Shown: in pieces, positions 35,276 through 42,920 of the stretch
How the letters are laid out: every line of letters begins with the position of its first letter
Numbering within the stretch: position 1 is the first letter of the stretch
Source: Helcococcus sueciensis DSM 17243
Lineage (GTDB): Bacteria; Bacillota; Clostridia; Tissierellales; Peptoniphilaceae
Direction of reading: 5' to 3'
Assembly (NCBI RefSeq): GCF_000423145.1
Contig: NZ_AUHK01000018.1
Coordinates: 1 to 42,920, forward strand
Length of the DNA stretch: 42,920 nucleotides
Position numbers and translations under genes: made by a program
The notes under the pieces: model-generated
Told to the model about the DNA's origin: nothing
Databases searched by the model: none
The model's input: the letters and a program-made list of their open reading frames with translations, nothing else

Positions 35276-36964
35276 ATGAAAAATTTTGATGATTTAAAAT
35301 TTGAATTTAACAAGGGTTTCAAGACATCAAAAAAGGATAAATCTTTTTTTGAAATTTTTAAAACTGATTCAGGTTTTTCTAACAAATTTAGAAAAGGACA
35401 AAGATTTACAGCTATATTTTCTATAATAGTTTTTGCATTATTATATTATTATATATTTTTACCTCCATTAAATATAAGATCAATAGAAACTTGGATTTAT
35501 TTTGGAATAATATTTGGTATTTTAGTTTTTGTTGGTGGTAAATCTCTTAAATTTTATAAAATTTATAGATATACATTATTTATTGGAATTATATTATTCG
35601 CAATTTTAAAACTTCCAGGTTTAGTTCTATTTCAATCTAGAAGTTATGCAAATATAATTAATATAAAACAATCAAATTTCCAAGAAGATATAGAAGAACT
35701 TCCAATTGATAAAATACCAACTCTAGATAGAGATACAACAGTAAAATTAGGTGCAAGAAAAATGGGTGAATTAATCGATCTCGTTTCTCAATTCGATATA
35801 GATTCTCAAACTTACACTCAAATAAACTATCAAAATAAACCTGTTCGTGTAACACCGCTTAAATATAATGGATTTATAAAATATATCTTCAATATGTCTG
35901 AAGGATTACCTGGTTATATGATGGTTGATATTGTAAATGCCGAAACTAATCTTGTTAAATTACAAGATAAAATCAAAATTTCAAGACAAGATTATTTCTT
36001 TAGAGATATTTATAGATATACACGTCTAAGATATCCAACTAAAATATTTGAGGAAGCAAATTTTGAAATAGATGATAATGGTGTTCCTTACTGGATAATA
36101 CCAACATATAAACCATCAATTTTCTTCTTTGATGCATTAGATGTCGAAGGCGCAATTATAGTAAATGCTACAAATGGTGAACATAAATATTATAAAAAAG
36201 ATGATATTCCACAATGGATTGATAGAATTTACAATGCCGACAGAATTATTGAGCAATTAAATTGGAATGGATCTTTAAAAGATGGATATATAAACTCAAT
36301 ATTCGCTCAAAAAAATGTACTTATGACAACTAGTGGTTATAATTATTTAGCATTAAATGATGATGTTTATCTCTATACAGGATATACTTCAGTAGCAGCT
36401 GATGAATCCAATGTAGGTTTTGTGCTTTCAAATTTAAGAACAAAAGAAACTAAATTCTATCCTGTTTCCTCAGCTGAAGAATCTTCCGCCATGGAATCAG
36501 CAGAAGGTGAAGTACAAGAAAAAGGATATAAATCAACATTTCCATTATTGCTAAATATAGATGGAAAACCTACTTATTTCCTTTCACTTAAAGATAATGC
36601 AGGTCTAATAAAACTATATTCATTTATAGATGCACAGAATTATCAAAATGTATCAATAGGAAATACCGTTGAACAAGCAATGATAAATCACTTATCAAAT
36701 AATACCAATGCTAACTTGCCAGATATTCAAGAAAATATAGAAACATTAGAAAACGAAGGTTTTATAAGTGAAAAACATGAAGTAACTATAAATGGAAACA
36801 CCTTCTACTATTTCCAATTGGAAAACAATCCAGAAGAAATATATATAGCTTCAATAAATCTTTCACCAAAACTACCTTTCAATGATTATAAATATATAAA
36901 ATTCAAATATCAAAAACAAGGTAATATAAATAATGTAATATTTATTGATAGCTTAGAAAATTAA
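35276..36964 (+). CDS. Conserved membrane protein of unknown function
   Basis: A 562-residue protein with a cytoplasmic N-terminal part (about 1-45), three membrane segments between about 45 and 125, and a large soluble domain. The stretch around residues 340-450 (TTSGYNYLALNDDVYLYTG, DESNVGFVLSNLRTKETKFY, ESSAMESAEGEVQEKGY, FPLLLNIDGKPTYFLSLKD) reads like a strongly conserved Firmicute protein family that I recall without an assigned function. No catalytic motif is recognised. It is monocistronic between its own promoter and a hairpin. Confidence 0.85.
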   Translation: MKNFDDLKFEFNKGFKTSKKDKSFFEIFKTDSGFSNKFRKGQRFTAIFSIIVFALLYYYIFLPPLNIRSIETWIYFGIIFGILVFVGGKSLKFYKIYRYTLFIGIILFAILKLPGLVLFQSRSYANIINIKQSNFQEDIEELPIDKIPTLDRDTTVKLGARKMGELIDLVSQFDIDSQTYTQINYQNKPVRVTPLKYNGFIKYIFNMSEGLPGYMMVDIVNAETNLVKLQDKIKISRQDYFFRDIYRYTRLRYPTKIFEEANFEIDDNGVPYWIIPTYKPSIFFFDALDVEGAIIVNATNGEHKYYKKDDIPQWIDRIYNADRIIEQLNWNGSLKDGYINSIFAQKNVLMTTSGYNYLALNDDVYLYTGYTSVAADESNVGFVLSNLRTKETKFYPVSSAEESSAMESAEGEVQEKGYKSTFPLLLNIDGKPTYFLSLKDNAGLIKLYSFIDAQNYQNVSIGNTVEQAMINHLSNNTNANLPDIQENIETLENEGFISEKHEVTINGNTFYYFQLENNPEEIYIASINLSPKLPFNDYKYIKFKYQKQGNINNVIFIDSLEN

Positions 36965-36974
36965 TTTTATACTA

Positions 36975-37006
36975 AAGACCACACTTTTTATCTAAAGTGT
37001 GGTCTT
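36975..37006 (+). terminator. Hairpin after the 562-residue protein gene
   Basis: A perfect 13-bp stem AAGACCACACTTT / AAAGTGTGGTCTT, 10 bases after the stop codon. The following T run is broken (TTATTATT), so it is a moderate terminator. It could also stop minus-strand readthrough from 37055. Confidence 0.7.
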
Positions 37007-37054
37007 ATTATTGATATTTTTGTCTTTACATATATAAATTACAATTATAGTATT

Positions 37055-38178
37055 CTATTCAATAACTAAATTATTTATATATATTTCTTTTATCCTATCC
37101 ATTAAAATAATTTCGCTTTCTATATCTTTTTCATAAGGATATTTCTCCCCTATTTTTAACATTTTTATTTTATATTCTTCTAATACATCTTCACCATATT
37201 TTAATTGACGAATTGCATATTCTAATCTTGTAATAGAAGGATTTTTTTTCATAGCTTTTTTGTACGTCTTAAATTCTTTATCTTCTAAAATAGAAATATC
37301 TGTGTTTTCTTTTTGCATCATTAAATCAATGGTTAGTTTATCTATTTGTAATAAAAATTTATATACTGGATGAATAGTATATTCATCTGACAATAAATCT
37401 TTTATTAGATTATAAGCTTTTATATATTCAAATTTTGACATAAGTCTATTCGCTTTGAAAACATCAATAGCTGAAATTATTATATTATGTTTGTCTCTTT
37501 CTTCTGGCAACTCAAAGTAGTTTTCTGGCATTTCAGAAAGTCCTATATTATTCGCCAATAAAGAATTGATTTTCAATTGATACCACATTGCAGATTTGGC
37601 GAGTGAATTTTCTTTGGCACTTTTAAGATTTTGTGCATCATTTGCAATGCTTGAACTGAATGGAATACCATTTAGTATCGCAAATAAAATCCCCATCAAA
37701 GAAAGTAATAATAATAAAAGTCCAAAATAATTCTTAGGTGTAAAAATATATATTGAATAAAATATAATCGATGTGATTACATTTAATATAACTCCACCTA
37801 GATGATATAGGACATAAGGATACGAACCATCTTCTTTTCTTTCAGGTGGTGCAAGTAGACATTGTCCACCAGTTCCTGCAAGAGAAAATCTTTTAATAGA
37901 AAATTTATTTTCATTTTTAATCAATATAATATTACTAACTCTAAATGAAGTAAATTTATATCCTGTTAATAGTCCAAATATTAAATGTCCATTTCATGTA
38001 TTATAATTTGTAAAAATATAGCTATGTAAAATAGTATTACACTAATGATTATTCTTATAAATGGATCATTAATTTCTTTAGATATATAATGGCTGATATA
38101 ATACCCCATTATAAACCCTATAATTAATAAATATGCTACAGAAATTATATTAAACAAATTAAATTTATTCTTCATCAT
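37055..38178 (-). pseudogene. M50-type membrane metalloprotease, frameshifted in its zinc motif
   Basis: Two adjacent frames make one M50 site-2-protease-like protein. The first part (38178-37981, 65 residues) has two membrane segments and ends IIIHEMDI-stop. The second frame, read upstream of its assumed start, continues HLIFGLLTGYKFTSFRV, then AGTGGQCLLAPPE, LYHLGG and NGIPFSSSIANDA. Adding one G at about 37989 restores HEMGH, the zinc-binding HExxH, leading straight into that sequence; the ND pair would be the third ligand site. The intact protein would be about 373 residues. It ends the gtr unit. The cause may be a real mutation or a sequencing error. Confidence 0.82.
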
Positions 38179-38191
38179 AATATCCTAAACT

Positions 38192-39133
38192 TTAATCTTC
38201 TTTATTTGAAATTACATTTTTAATTAAATAATGTGGTCTATTTTTTACTTCCATATAAGTTTTACTTAAATATTGTCCAATTATTCCAAGGGATAAAAAG
38301 TTTAGTCCTGAAAATAGAAGAATTAAGATTATCGTAGTTGCATAACCTGGAACATTTATTTCAAAAAAGACTTTTTGAATAAATACCACTATCATATATA
38401 TAAATGCTGCAAGTGAAGTAATCGTTCCTATATATGAAGATATTTTAAGCGGCAATGTACTATATGATAAAAAACCTTCCATTGCATATTTAAATAAAGA
38501 TCTAAATGACCATGATGTCTTCCCGGAATATCTTTCATTTACTTCATATGGGATATATTTAGTATTAAAACCTACCCATGAAAATATTCCTTTTGAAAAT
38601 CTATTGTATTCTCTAATATCTAAAATTGCATCTCTTACTTTAGAGTTAAAAGTTCTAAAATCTGATGCATTTTTTTCAAATTTTATATCACTAATTTTAT
38701 TTATAATATTATAAAATGTATTTTTGAAAAATGTTAAAATTTTGGACTCTTTACGCTTTTCTTGATACGCTGAAACCATGTCAATATCATCGTCTTCATT
38801 TAAAATTTGAACCATTTGGTTTACATATTTAGGATCTTGTTGTAAATCTGAGTCTATAACTACTGTATAATCGCCATTAGCATGTTCAAGACCTGCTAAA
38901 ATACCCGATTCCTTTCCAAAATTTCTGGAAAAATTAATTCCGATTATTTCATCATCTTTATTTTCTAAAACTAATTTTCTAATTTCTAAAAAGGTATTGT
39001 CTTTTGAACCATCATTTATGAAAATATACTGATATGAAAAGTTTGGTGAAAGTGTTTTTTTACATAATTCAAACATTTTTGATACATTTTTTTCTTCGTT
39101 GAAACAAGGAAAAACCAAACTAACTTTCTTCAT
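38192..39133 (-). CDS. Family 2 glycosyltransferase, GtrB/polyprenyl-phosphate type
   Basis: A 313-residue enzyme that moves a sugar from a nucleotide donor to undecaprenyl phosphate at the inner face of the membrane. The GT-A domain has FPCFNEEKNV, INDGSKDNT and the DxD-containing VIDSDLQQDP. Two membrane segments follow at about 230-300, as in GtrB/dolichol-phosphate-mannose synthases. It overlaps the gtrA-like gene by 14 bases, with AGGAGG inside that gene. With the next two genes it forms a GtrABC module. Confidence 0.92.
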   Translation of the reverse strand: MKKVSLVFPCFNEEKNVSKMFELCKKTLSPNFSYQYIFINDGSKDNTFLEIRKLVLENKDDEIIGINFSRNFGKESGILAGLEHANGDYTVVIDSDLQQDPKYVNQMVQILNEDDDIDMVSAYQEKRKESKILTFFKNTFYNIINKISDIKFEKNASDFRTFNSKVRDAILDIREYNRFSKGIFSWVGFNTKYIPYEVNERYSGKTSWSFRSLFKYAMEGFLSYSTLPLKISSYIGTITSLAAFIYMIVVFIQKVFFEINVPGYATTIILILLFSGLNFLSLGIIGQYLSKTYMEVKNRPHYLIKNVISNKED

Positions 39134-39548
39134 CTTTCCTCCTAAATATTATTAGAATAGAACCAAAATAATTGGTCAATAATACAATTACATTTGCAAT
39201 TATCTTTAATACAAGTTCGTTATAATGCATTACATCAACACCAACATACATTATAACAGTTTCTAAAGCGCCAGTTAAAAGTCTTACGGAAACAAAAGTA
39301 AATAATTCAAATAGTATTACTTTCATTTCAAGTGACTTCGATCTAAATACATATAATTTATTTACAACAAATGCAAATAGTACGGATACAAGCCATGCAA
39401 TTAAATTTGAAGGTACATTTGGAATATTAAAAACCTTCAACGCTACAAAGTATGTAACAAAGTTTACAAGTGTTGTAAGTCCCCCAAAAAATATATAATT
39501 TATCATTTGCATATGTTTATAATAAAAGTCTTTAATTTTATCAATCAT
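39120..39548 (-). CDS. GtrA family membrane protein
   Basis: A 142-residue protein with four membrane segments and the GtrA-type features YIFFGGLTTLVNFVTY, NKLYVF and ITNYF-like TNYFGSILIIFRR. GtrA proteins are thought to flip the polyprenyl-linked sugar across the membrane. It overlaps both neighbours by 8-14 bases, so translation is coupled. Confidence 0.9.
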   Translation of the reverse strand: MIDKIKDFYYKHMQMINYIFFGGLTTLVNFVTYFVALKVFNIPNVPSNLIAWLVSVLFAFVVNKLYVFRSKSLEMKVILFELFTFVSVRLLTGALETVIMYVGVDVMHYNELVLKIIANVIVLLTNYFGSILIIFRRKDEES

Positions 39549-41112
39549 TACTGTAATCCTTAAATTTCACATAAATCTCATTATTATATTCAAATATTGA
39601 ATCCATTGATGGATATACTTTTCTGTTTTTGATTTCTTTTATGAGATTTTCATCATCTATTTTATCGTATTCTTCATCAAAAATCATTTTTATTTTATTA
39701 TTAAAAGCAAGATATCTTGATGGATACAATTTATAATGAATATGACCTGGAATTTTGTGTTCTAATAAAGTTGAAGCTAGAATATCATCTGTTGAATATT
39801 GTTTTGAAAATTCATTATCTATATCAGTATAGCCAATAAAATTAATGGTTTTATTTTCACTATAAAAATCTTTTTCCTCTATTTTGGTAATTAATCTATT
39901 AGTAAAAGCTTCTAGATGTTTATTATCTAAATATAGTGAGAAATAAACCCTATTTGTATAAAGAGTAAAATTAAATATATTAGCAAATAATATTGCAAAT
40001 ATAAGTCCTAAACTAGCTATTTTAACTCTATTTAATTCAAGATGCTTGTGATAATTTAACCTTAAATATCTTTCTAAAATTACAAATACAATTACATAAT
40101 AAATAATATATGAATAAAGCATTCTAAGTCCTGCATATCCACCATTTATAAGTATATATACTAAATTTATTGTCAAAGGTAGTACTATCAATGATAAGAA
40201 TAAACTCAAAATTTTATCTCTATTTAATCCGCCTTCAATTTTGATATTATCAAACAAAATATATATTATTCCCGAAAATAAAATAATATTTGCATATTTT
40301 AATACTTTTAAAATTCTAAAATTATCAATTATAAAGAATCTAATCGGATCTGTATACGCTCTTATTACACCCCATAATAATTTATGGATATCAAAAGTTC
40401 CAATACTATCAAGCCCTTGATAAGATGTAAGTTCAACAACGAATATATATTTAACTGAGATTATGTAAAATACTAATGTTAGTATAGAAATTATTCCTAA
40501 AATAAATACACGTTTAAAATAATTCTTGAATGAATCATTTTCATAAATAGATTTTACTGCGTAGTAAATAACAACTAAAGAAACACTATATCCCAAATAA
40601 ATCTGATAAGTAGCTAAAGATAAAATATTTAATATAATATATAAAATTTTTCCTATATTTCCACCTTTAACATATACAAATGAAGCAATTGTACTCATCA
40701 TTAGTGCAAATACATAACCATCAGCACTGTTCATATATAGATATTTTGCAACATCTGCTGGAAAGCTAGTTATTAGAAATGCCATAAGGAATATAACAAA
40801 TTTATTTCTAAATTCTAATAATTTTACAATAAGTCCAAATGAAACACTTGCATATAAAGTTATCAAAAGTCCATTCATCCATGGCATACTCAATGGACTA
40901 CTAATTCCTGAAGCGTATTGCAAGAACCACCTTCCAGAAATTCTAAGATCCATAATATTATATAATTGATGTATATCATCATGGTTTGTAATTTTATTTG
41001 CAAACATAAAACCATGAACTATCAAAGTTAATATAAAAAAGGTTAAAAAACTAAAAATTAATTTATCATCAAAAAATGATTTAATCCTCTTATTTATACT
41101 TTCTAATGTCAT
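39541..41112 (-). CDS. GtrC/GtrII-like membrane glucosyltransferase
   Basis: A 523-residue protein with about ten to eleven membrane segments and a short C-terminal external domain. It resembles the GT-C glucosyltransferases (GtrII type) that transfer the flipped sugar to a surface polymer. The first external loop carries the acidic pair NHDDIHQLY, the usual catalytic or donor-binding position of such enzymes. As first gene of the gtr unit (AAGGAG before the ATG), it is the part that decides acceptor and sugar. The acceptor, perhaps a teichoic acid or cell-wall polysaccharide, is unknown. Confidence 0.85.
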   Translation of the reverse strand: MTLESINKRIKSFFDDKLIFSFLTFFILTLIVHGFMFANKITNHDDIHQLYNIMDLRISGRWFLQYASGISSPLSMPWMNGLLITLYASVSFGLIVKLLEFRNKFVIFLMAFLITSFPADVAKYLYMNSADGYVFALMMSTIASFVYVKGGNIGKILYIILNILSLATYQIYLGYSVSLVVIYYAVKSIYENDSFKNYFKRVFILGIISILTLVFYIISVKYIFVVELTSYQGLDSIGTFDIHKLLWGVIRAYTDPIRFFIIDNFRILKVLKYANIILFSGIIYILFDNIKIEGGLNRDKILSLFLSLIVLPLTINLVYILINGGYAGLRMLYSYIIYYVIVFVILERYLRLNYHKHLELNRVKIASLGLIFAILFANIFNFTLYTNRVYFSLYLDNKHLEAFTNRLITKIEEKDFYSENKTINFIGYTDIDNEFSKQYSTDDILASTLLEHKIPGHIHYKLYPSRYLAFNNKIKMIFDEEYDKIDDENLIKEIKNRKVYPSMDSIFEYNNEIYVKFKDYSND

Positions 41113-41324
41113 AAAACTCTCCTTGATTTTTTTATATTAAAAAAATCCACTTTCTTTATTATAAACTTTATAATATAATTGTACACATTATATTTTAAAT
41201 AAATATTACAATTTAGTAAGATAACAAGATGATGATATTATAGATGAAAATTTATGATAATACAATTTCATTAAATATATTATTTTTTATCATTTATTTT
41301 TAGTAAAAGAATTGAAGAGGTACT

Positions 41325-42029
41325 ATGTTAAACGAAATGATGAATAAAAGAATAGTTTTACCAAAAATTGTTGACTATATGCGTGAATCACAAAGAAAAT
41401 TTTACAAAGAATTAGATAATCTTGAAAAATATTGTAACGAAAAAAACATTCCTATAATCCCGCATGAAACTGCTATATTTTTAGACTTTATACTATCATT
41501 AATAAAACCAAAAAACATTCTTGAAATTGGAACAGCGGTTGGATATTCTTCTATACTTATGGAAATGAATCTAGATAAAGATGGACAAATCATCACTATA
41601 GAAAGAAATCCAAAAATGTTTTTTGAAGCCGAAAAGAATATAAAAGAATTTGCGCTTGAAGATAGAATAAAAATTATATTTGATGATGCAAAAAATGTTT
41701 TAGATAAAATGAATAAAAAATTTGACTTCATATTTATGGATAGTGCAAAAGCTAAATATATTGAATTTTATCCATTCTGCATGGAAAAACTAAATTTAGA
41801 TGGAATACTTATAGTAGATGATATATTTCAGGGCGGAACTGTATTTGATGACTTATCGAGTATACCTAGAAGAAATAGAAAAATTCATAAACGCCTAAAT
41901 GAATTTTTAGACTTTATTCAAAATGATAGTTCTGTAAAATCCACCTTAATTCCTTTAGGTGATGGGATTATTATGATACAAAAATTATCAGAATATGACT
42001 ATACAGAACTTAAAAATAAATATATATAA
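41325..42029 (+). CDS. O-methyltransferase, TrmR-like
   Basis: A 234-residue SAM-dependent methyltransferase of the class-I O-methyltransferase 3 family. The SAM-binding ILEIGTAVGYSSILM, the acidic ITIERNPKM, FDDAKNVL and the metal-site FMDSAKAKYIEF plus LIVDDIFQGG are visible. Family members such as YrrM/TrmR methylate 5-hydroxyuridine at the tRNA wobble position; small-molecule methylation is the alternative. GAGGT lies close before the ATG. It is a single gene. Confidence 0.85.
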   Translation: MLNEMMNKRIVLPKIVDYMRESQRKFYKELDNLEKYCNEKNIPIIPHETAIFLDFILSLIKPKNILEIGTAVGYSSILMEMNLDKDGQIITIERNPKMFFEAEKNIKEFALEDRIKIIFDDAKNVLDKMNKKFDFIFMDSAKAKYIEFYPFCMEKLNLDGILIVDDIFQGGTVFDDLSSIPRRNRKIHKRLNEFLDFIQNDSSVKSTLIPLGDGIIMIQKLSEYDYTELKNKYI

Positions 42030-42033
42030 AAAT

Positions 42034-42065
42034 ACCAGAGACAAATATTTATAAATGTCTCTGGT
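42034..42065 (-). terminator. Stem-loop, second copy of the 34-70 repeat
   Basis: ACCAGAGACA and TGTCTCTGGT pair around AT-rich loop bases. The minus strand then reads five T, so it would end the broken gene at 42109-42416; it is convergent with the methyltransferase gene. It matches the sequence at 39-70 with one mismatch. Confidence 0.65.
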
Positions 42066-42108
42066 ATAAAATAATGTTTTATATCACCAATATTTTAAAA
42101 TTATAGTA

Positions 42109-42416
42109 TTATTTATCATCTATTATTCGTCTTCTAGAAATATAAGTAAGACTTATAATAGATAAAACTATTACATAAAGATGTATACTTTCTTCACTAT
42201 CTCTTTCTTTTTTGACTTCAAATAAAATATATTTACCTATAATATATGATTTTTGTTCATTCCCTTAATTATTTTCTAGTAACTCTTGTGATTGAAGTTT
42301 ATTTTCTTCTTCTAAATCTTTAATTTTTCGTTTGATTAAGATAACATAACTTTTGGTGTTATAAAAGTTAGCACAAGCATAAATGAAACAAAAATAGCTA
42401 CTAATTTTTTATTCAT
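42109..42416 (-). pseudogene. Broken small surface/secreted protein
   Basis: From the ATG at 42416, after GGGGG, the frame encodes a signal peptide (MNKKLVAIFVSFMLVLTF...) and stops after 26 codons. A shifted frame continues with the coiled-coil-like KRKIKDLEEENKLQSQELLENN and a second stop (TAA). It then goes on in the same frame with GNEQKSYIIGKY and a C-terminal membrane segment SIHLYVIVLSIISLTYI followed by RRR and the end. This is the layout of a membrane-anchored surface protein, disabled by one frameshift and one stop. No LPXTG motif is seen. The neighbouring IS element may have contributed to decay of this area. Confidence 0.65.
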
Positions 42417-42614
42417 TTTATTCCCCCTTTTAATATTTAAATAAAAAAATTAATTTTAAATAGCAAAAAATTAACCTTTGTTCTTCTATCTTAATAATAC
42501 TACTTTTCAATCTTAAAACAAAATTGAAATAGTAATTTATCCGAAATATTAGATGTTTATTTCCTGTTATTGAATAATATAAAAAAAAGGGGCTGTTGCA
42601 TAAGTCCCAATCAC

Positions 42615-42652
42615 AAAAAAGACGAGAAACTTAAAAAGTCCTCGTCTTTTTT
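42615..42652 (+). terminator. Insulating terminator inside the IS end
   Basis: AAAAAAGACGAG (42615-42626) pairs with CTCGTCTTTTTT (42641-42652) with a T run, placed before the transposase. It would block transcripts entering from flanking DNA. Confidence 0.8.
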
Positions 42653-42661
42653 TGGTACAAT
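42653..42661 (+). promoter_or_regulatory. Extended -10 promoter of the transposase
   Basis: TGGTACAAT: TG-extended -10 TACAAT at 42656-42661. The expected start is at or next to the A of the ATG at 42668, and no ribosome site is present, so the mRNA may be leaderless. Confidence 0.5.
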
Positions 42662-42667
42662 GTAATT

Positions 42668-42920
42668 ATGAAAAACACTAATAATCATACATCGTTACTT
42701 ATTAATTCTACACTAATTAACGATACGATTCAATTAAAGTTAAATTTTAACATAGATGTGTATGTTCAAGATGATGTAAAGTTAAGGCTTGTAAAAAATA
42801 TCATTGAAAGGATGGATTTATCTAAACTTCATCAAGTCTACTCACATTTTGGCAGAAAACCTAAAGTTAACCCTCTAACAATGCTTCAAATTCTAATATT
42901 TTGTTATTCAGAAAAAATAT
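42668..42920 (+). CDS. IS1182-family transposase, N-terminal part
   Basis: 84 residues are visible before the window ends. The pattern (start MKNTNNHTSLLINSTL, then DDVKLRLVKNIIERMDL, HFGRKPKVNPLTMLQILIFCY) matches the N-terminal domain of IS1182/IS5-type DDE transposases. The catalytic residues lie outside the window, so whether the gene is intact cannot be told. No Shine-Dalgarno sequence precedes the ATG. Confidence 0.85.
   Translation, partial: MKNTNNHTSLLINSTLINDTIQLKLNFNIDVYVQDDVKLRLVKNIIERMDLSKLHQVYSHFGRKPKVNPLTMLQILIFCYSEKI

Larger units (their letters stand above)
42589..42920 (+). mobile_element. Left end of an IS1182-type insertion sequence (partial)
   Basis: GGGGCTGTTGCATAAGTC at 42589-42606 looks like the terminal inverted repeat of this IS group. 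A terminator, a promoter and the transposase start follow. The right end lies outside the window. The gap 42417-42588 before it is plain AT-rich DNA. Confidence 0.75.

Overview
The window looks like chromosomal DNA from a low-GC, anaerobic Firmicute of the Peptoniphilaceae/Tissierellia type (Finegoldia, Parvimonas, Peptoniphilus, Anaerococcus). The signs are very AT-rich DNA, strong AGGAGG ribosome sites, TTGACA/TATAAT promoters, a CsoR copper circuit, PTS transport and an IS1182-type transposase. Genus is an inference; no rRNA or tRNA gene is present to fix it. Most genes lie on the minus strand.

Layout. 1-100: a palindrome, a stem-loop and what looks like the end of an IS3-family element. 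133-3053: pyrG, behind a promoter and terminator with the architecture of a CTP-sensing leader, and pepT. 3177-8178: an unrecognised secreted protein, a two-gene ABC exporter whose permease is a fused duplicate, and a small secreted protein. 8196-14181: the glycolytic operon gap-pgk-tpiA-gpmI-eno with one clear promoter and palindromic sites upstream. 14319-18640: a copper/redox operon, copA-csoR-trmL-trxB, with a CsoR-type operator inside its promoter. The 3' end of copA encodes an in-frame CopZ chaperone with its own ribosome site. 18652-25528: a PTS operon (EIIB, split transketolase, EIIA, UlaA-type EIIC, PRD/PTS regulator, transaldolase), preceded by a 13-bp perfect inverted repeat. It probably imports a five-carbon substrate straight into the non-oxidative pentose-phosphate pathway.

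25605-30178: nadE, whose glutaminase half seems to lack its cysteine; a repeat-rich 600-bp gap; cutC and cca. 30350-34837: a lone mannitol-type EIIA, the degV-marR-nagA operon, a P-loop kinase, HPr and a small GNAT. 34913-36964: a BofA-like protein and a conserved membrane protein of unknown function. 37055-41112: a three-gene gtr glycosylation module followed by an M50 protease gene broken by a frameshift exactly in its HExxH motif. 41325-42920: a TrmR-like methyltransferase, a broken surface-protein remnant and the first part of an IS1182-type insertion sequence, which runs off the window.

How it fits together. Sugars enter through PTS systems that would share the HPr encoded here. They are burned through the glycolytic operon and connected to the pentose-phosphate pathway by the transketolase/transaldolase operon. 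The most interesting points are the nested copA/copZ arrangement, the pyrG leader, the PTS-transketolase operon with its operator candidate, the nadE active-site loss, and the M50 frameshift. I did not find an obvious wholly new system; the fused ABC permease with its secreted neighbour and the 50-bp repeat array are the least explained regions.
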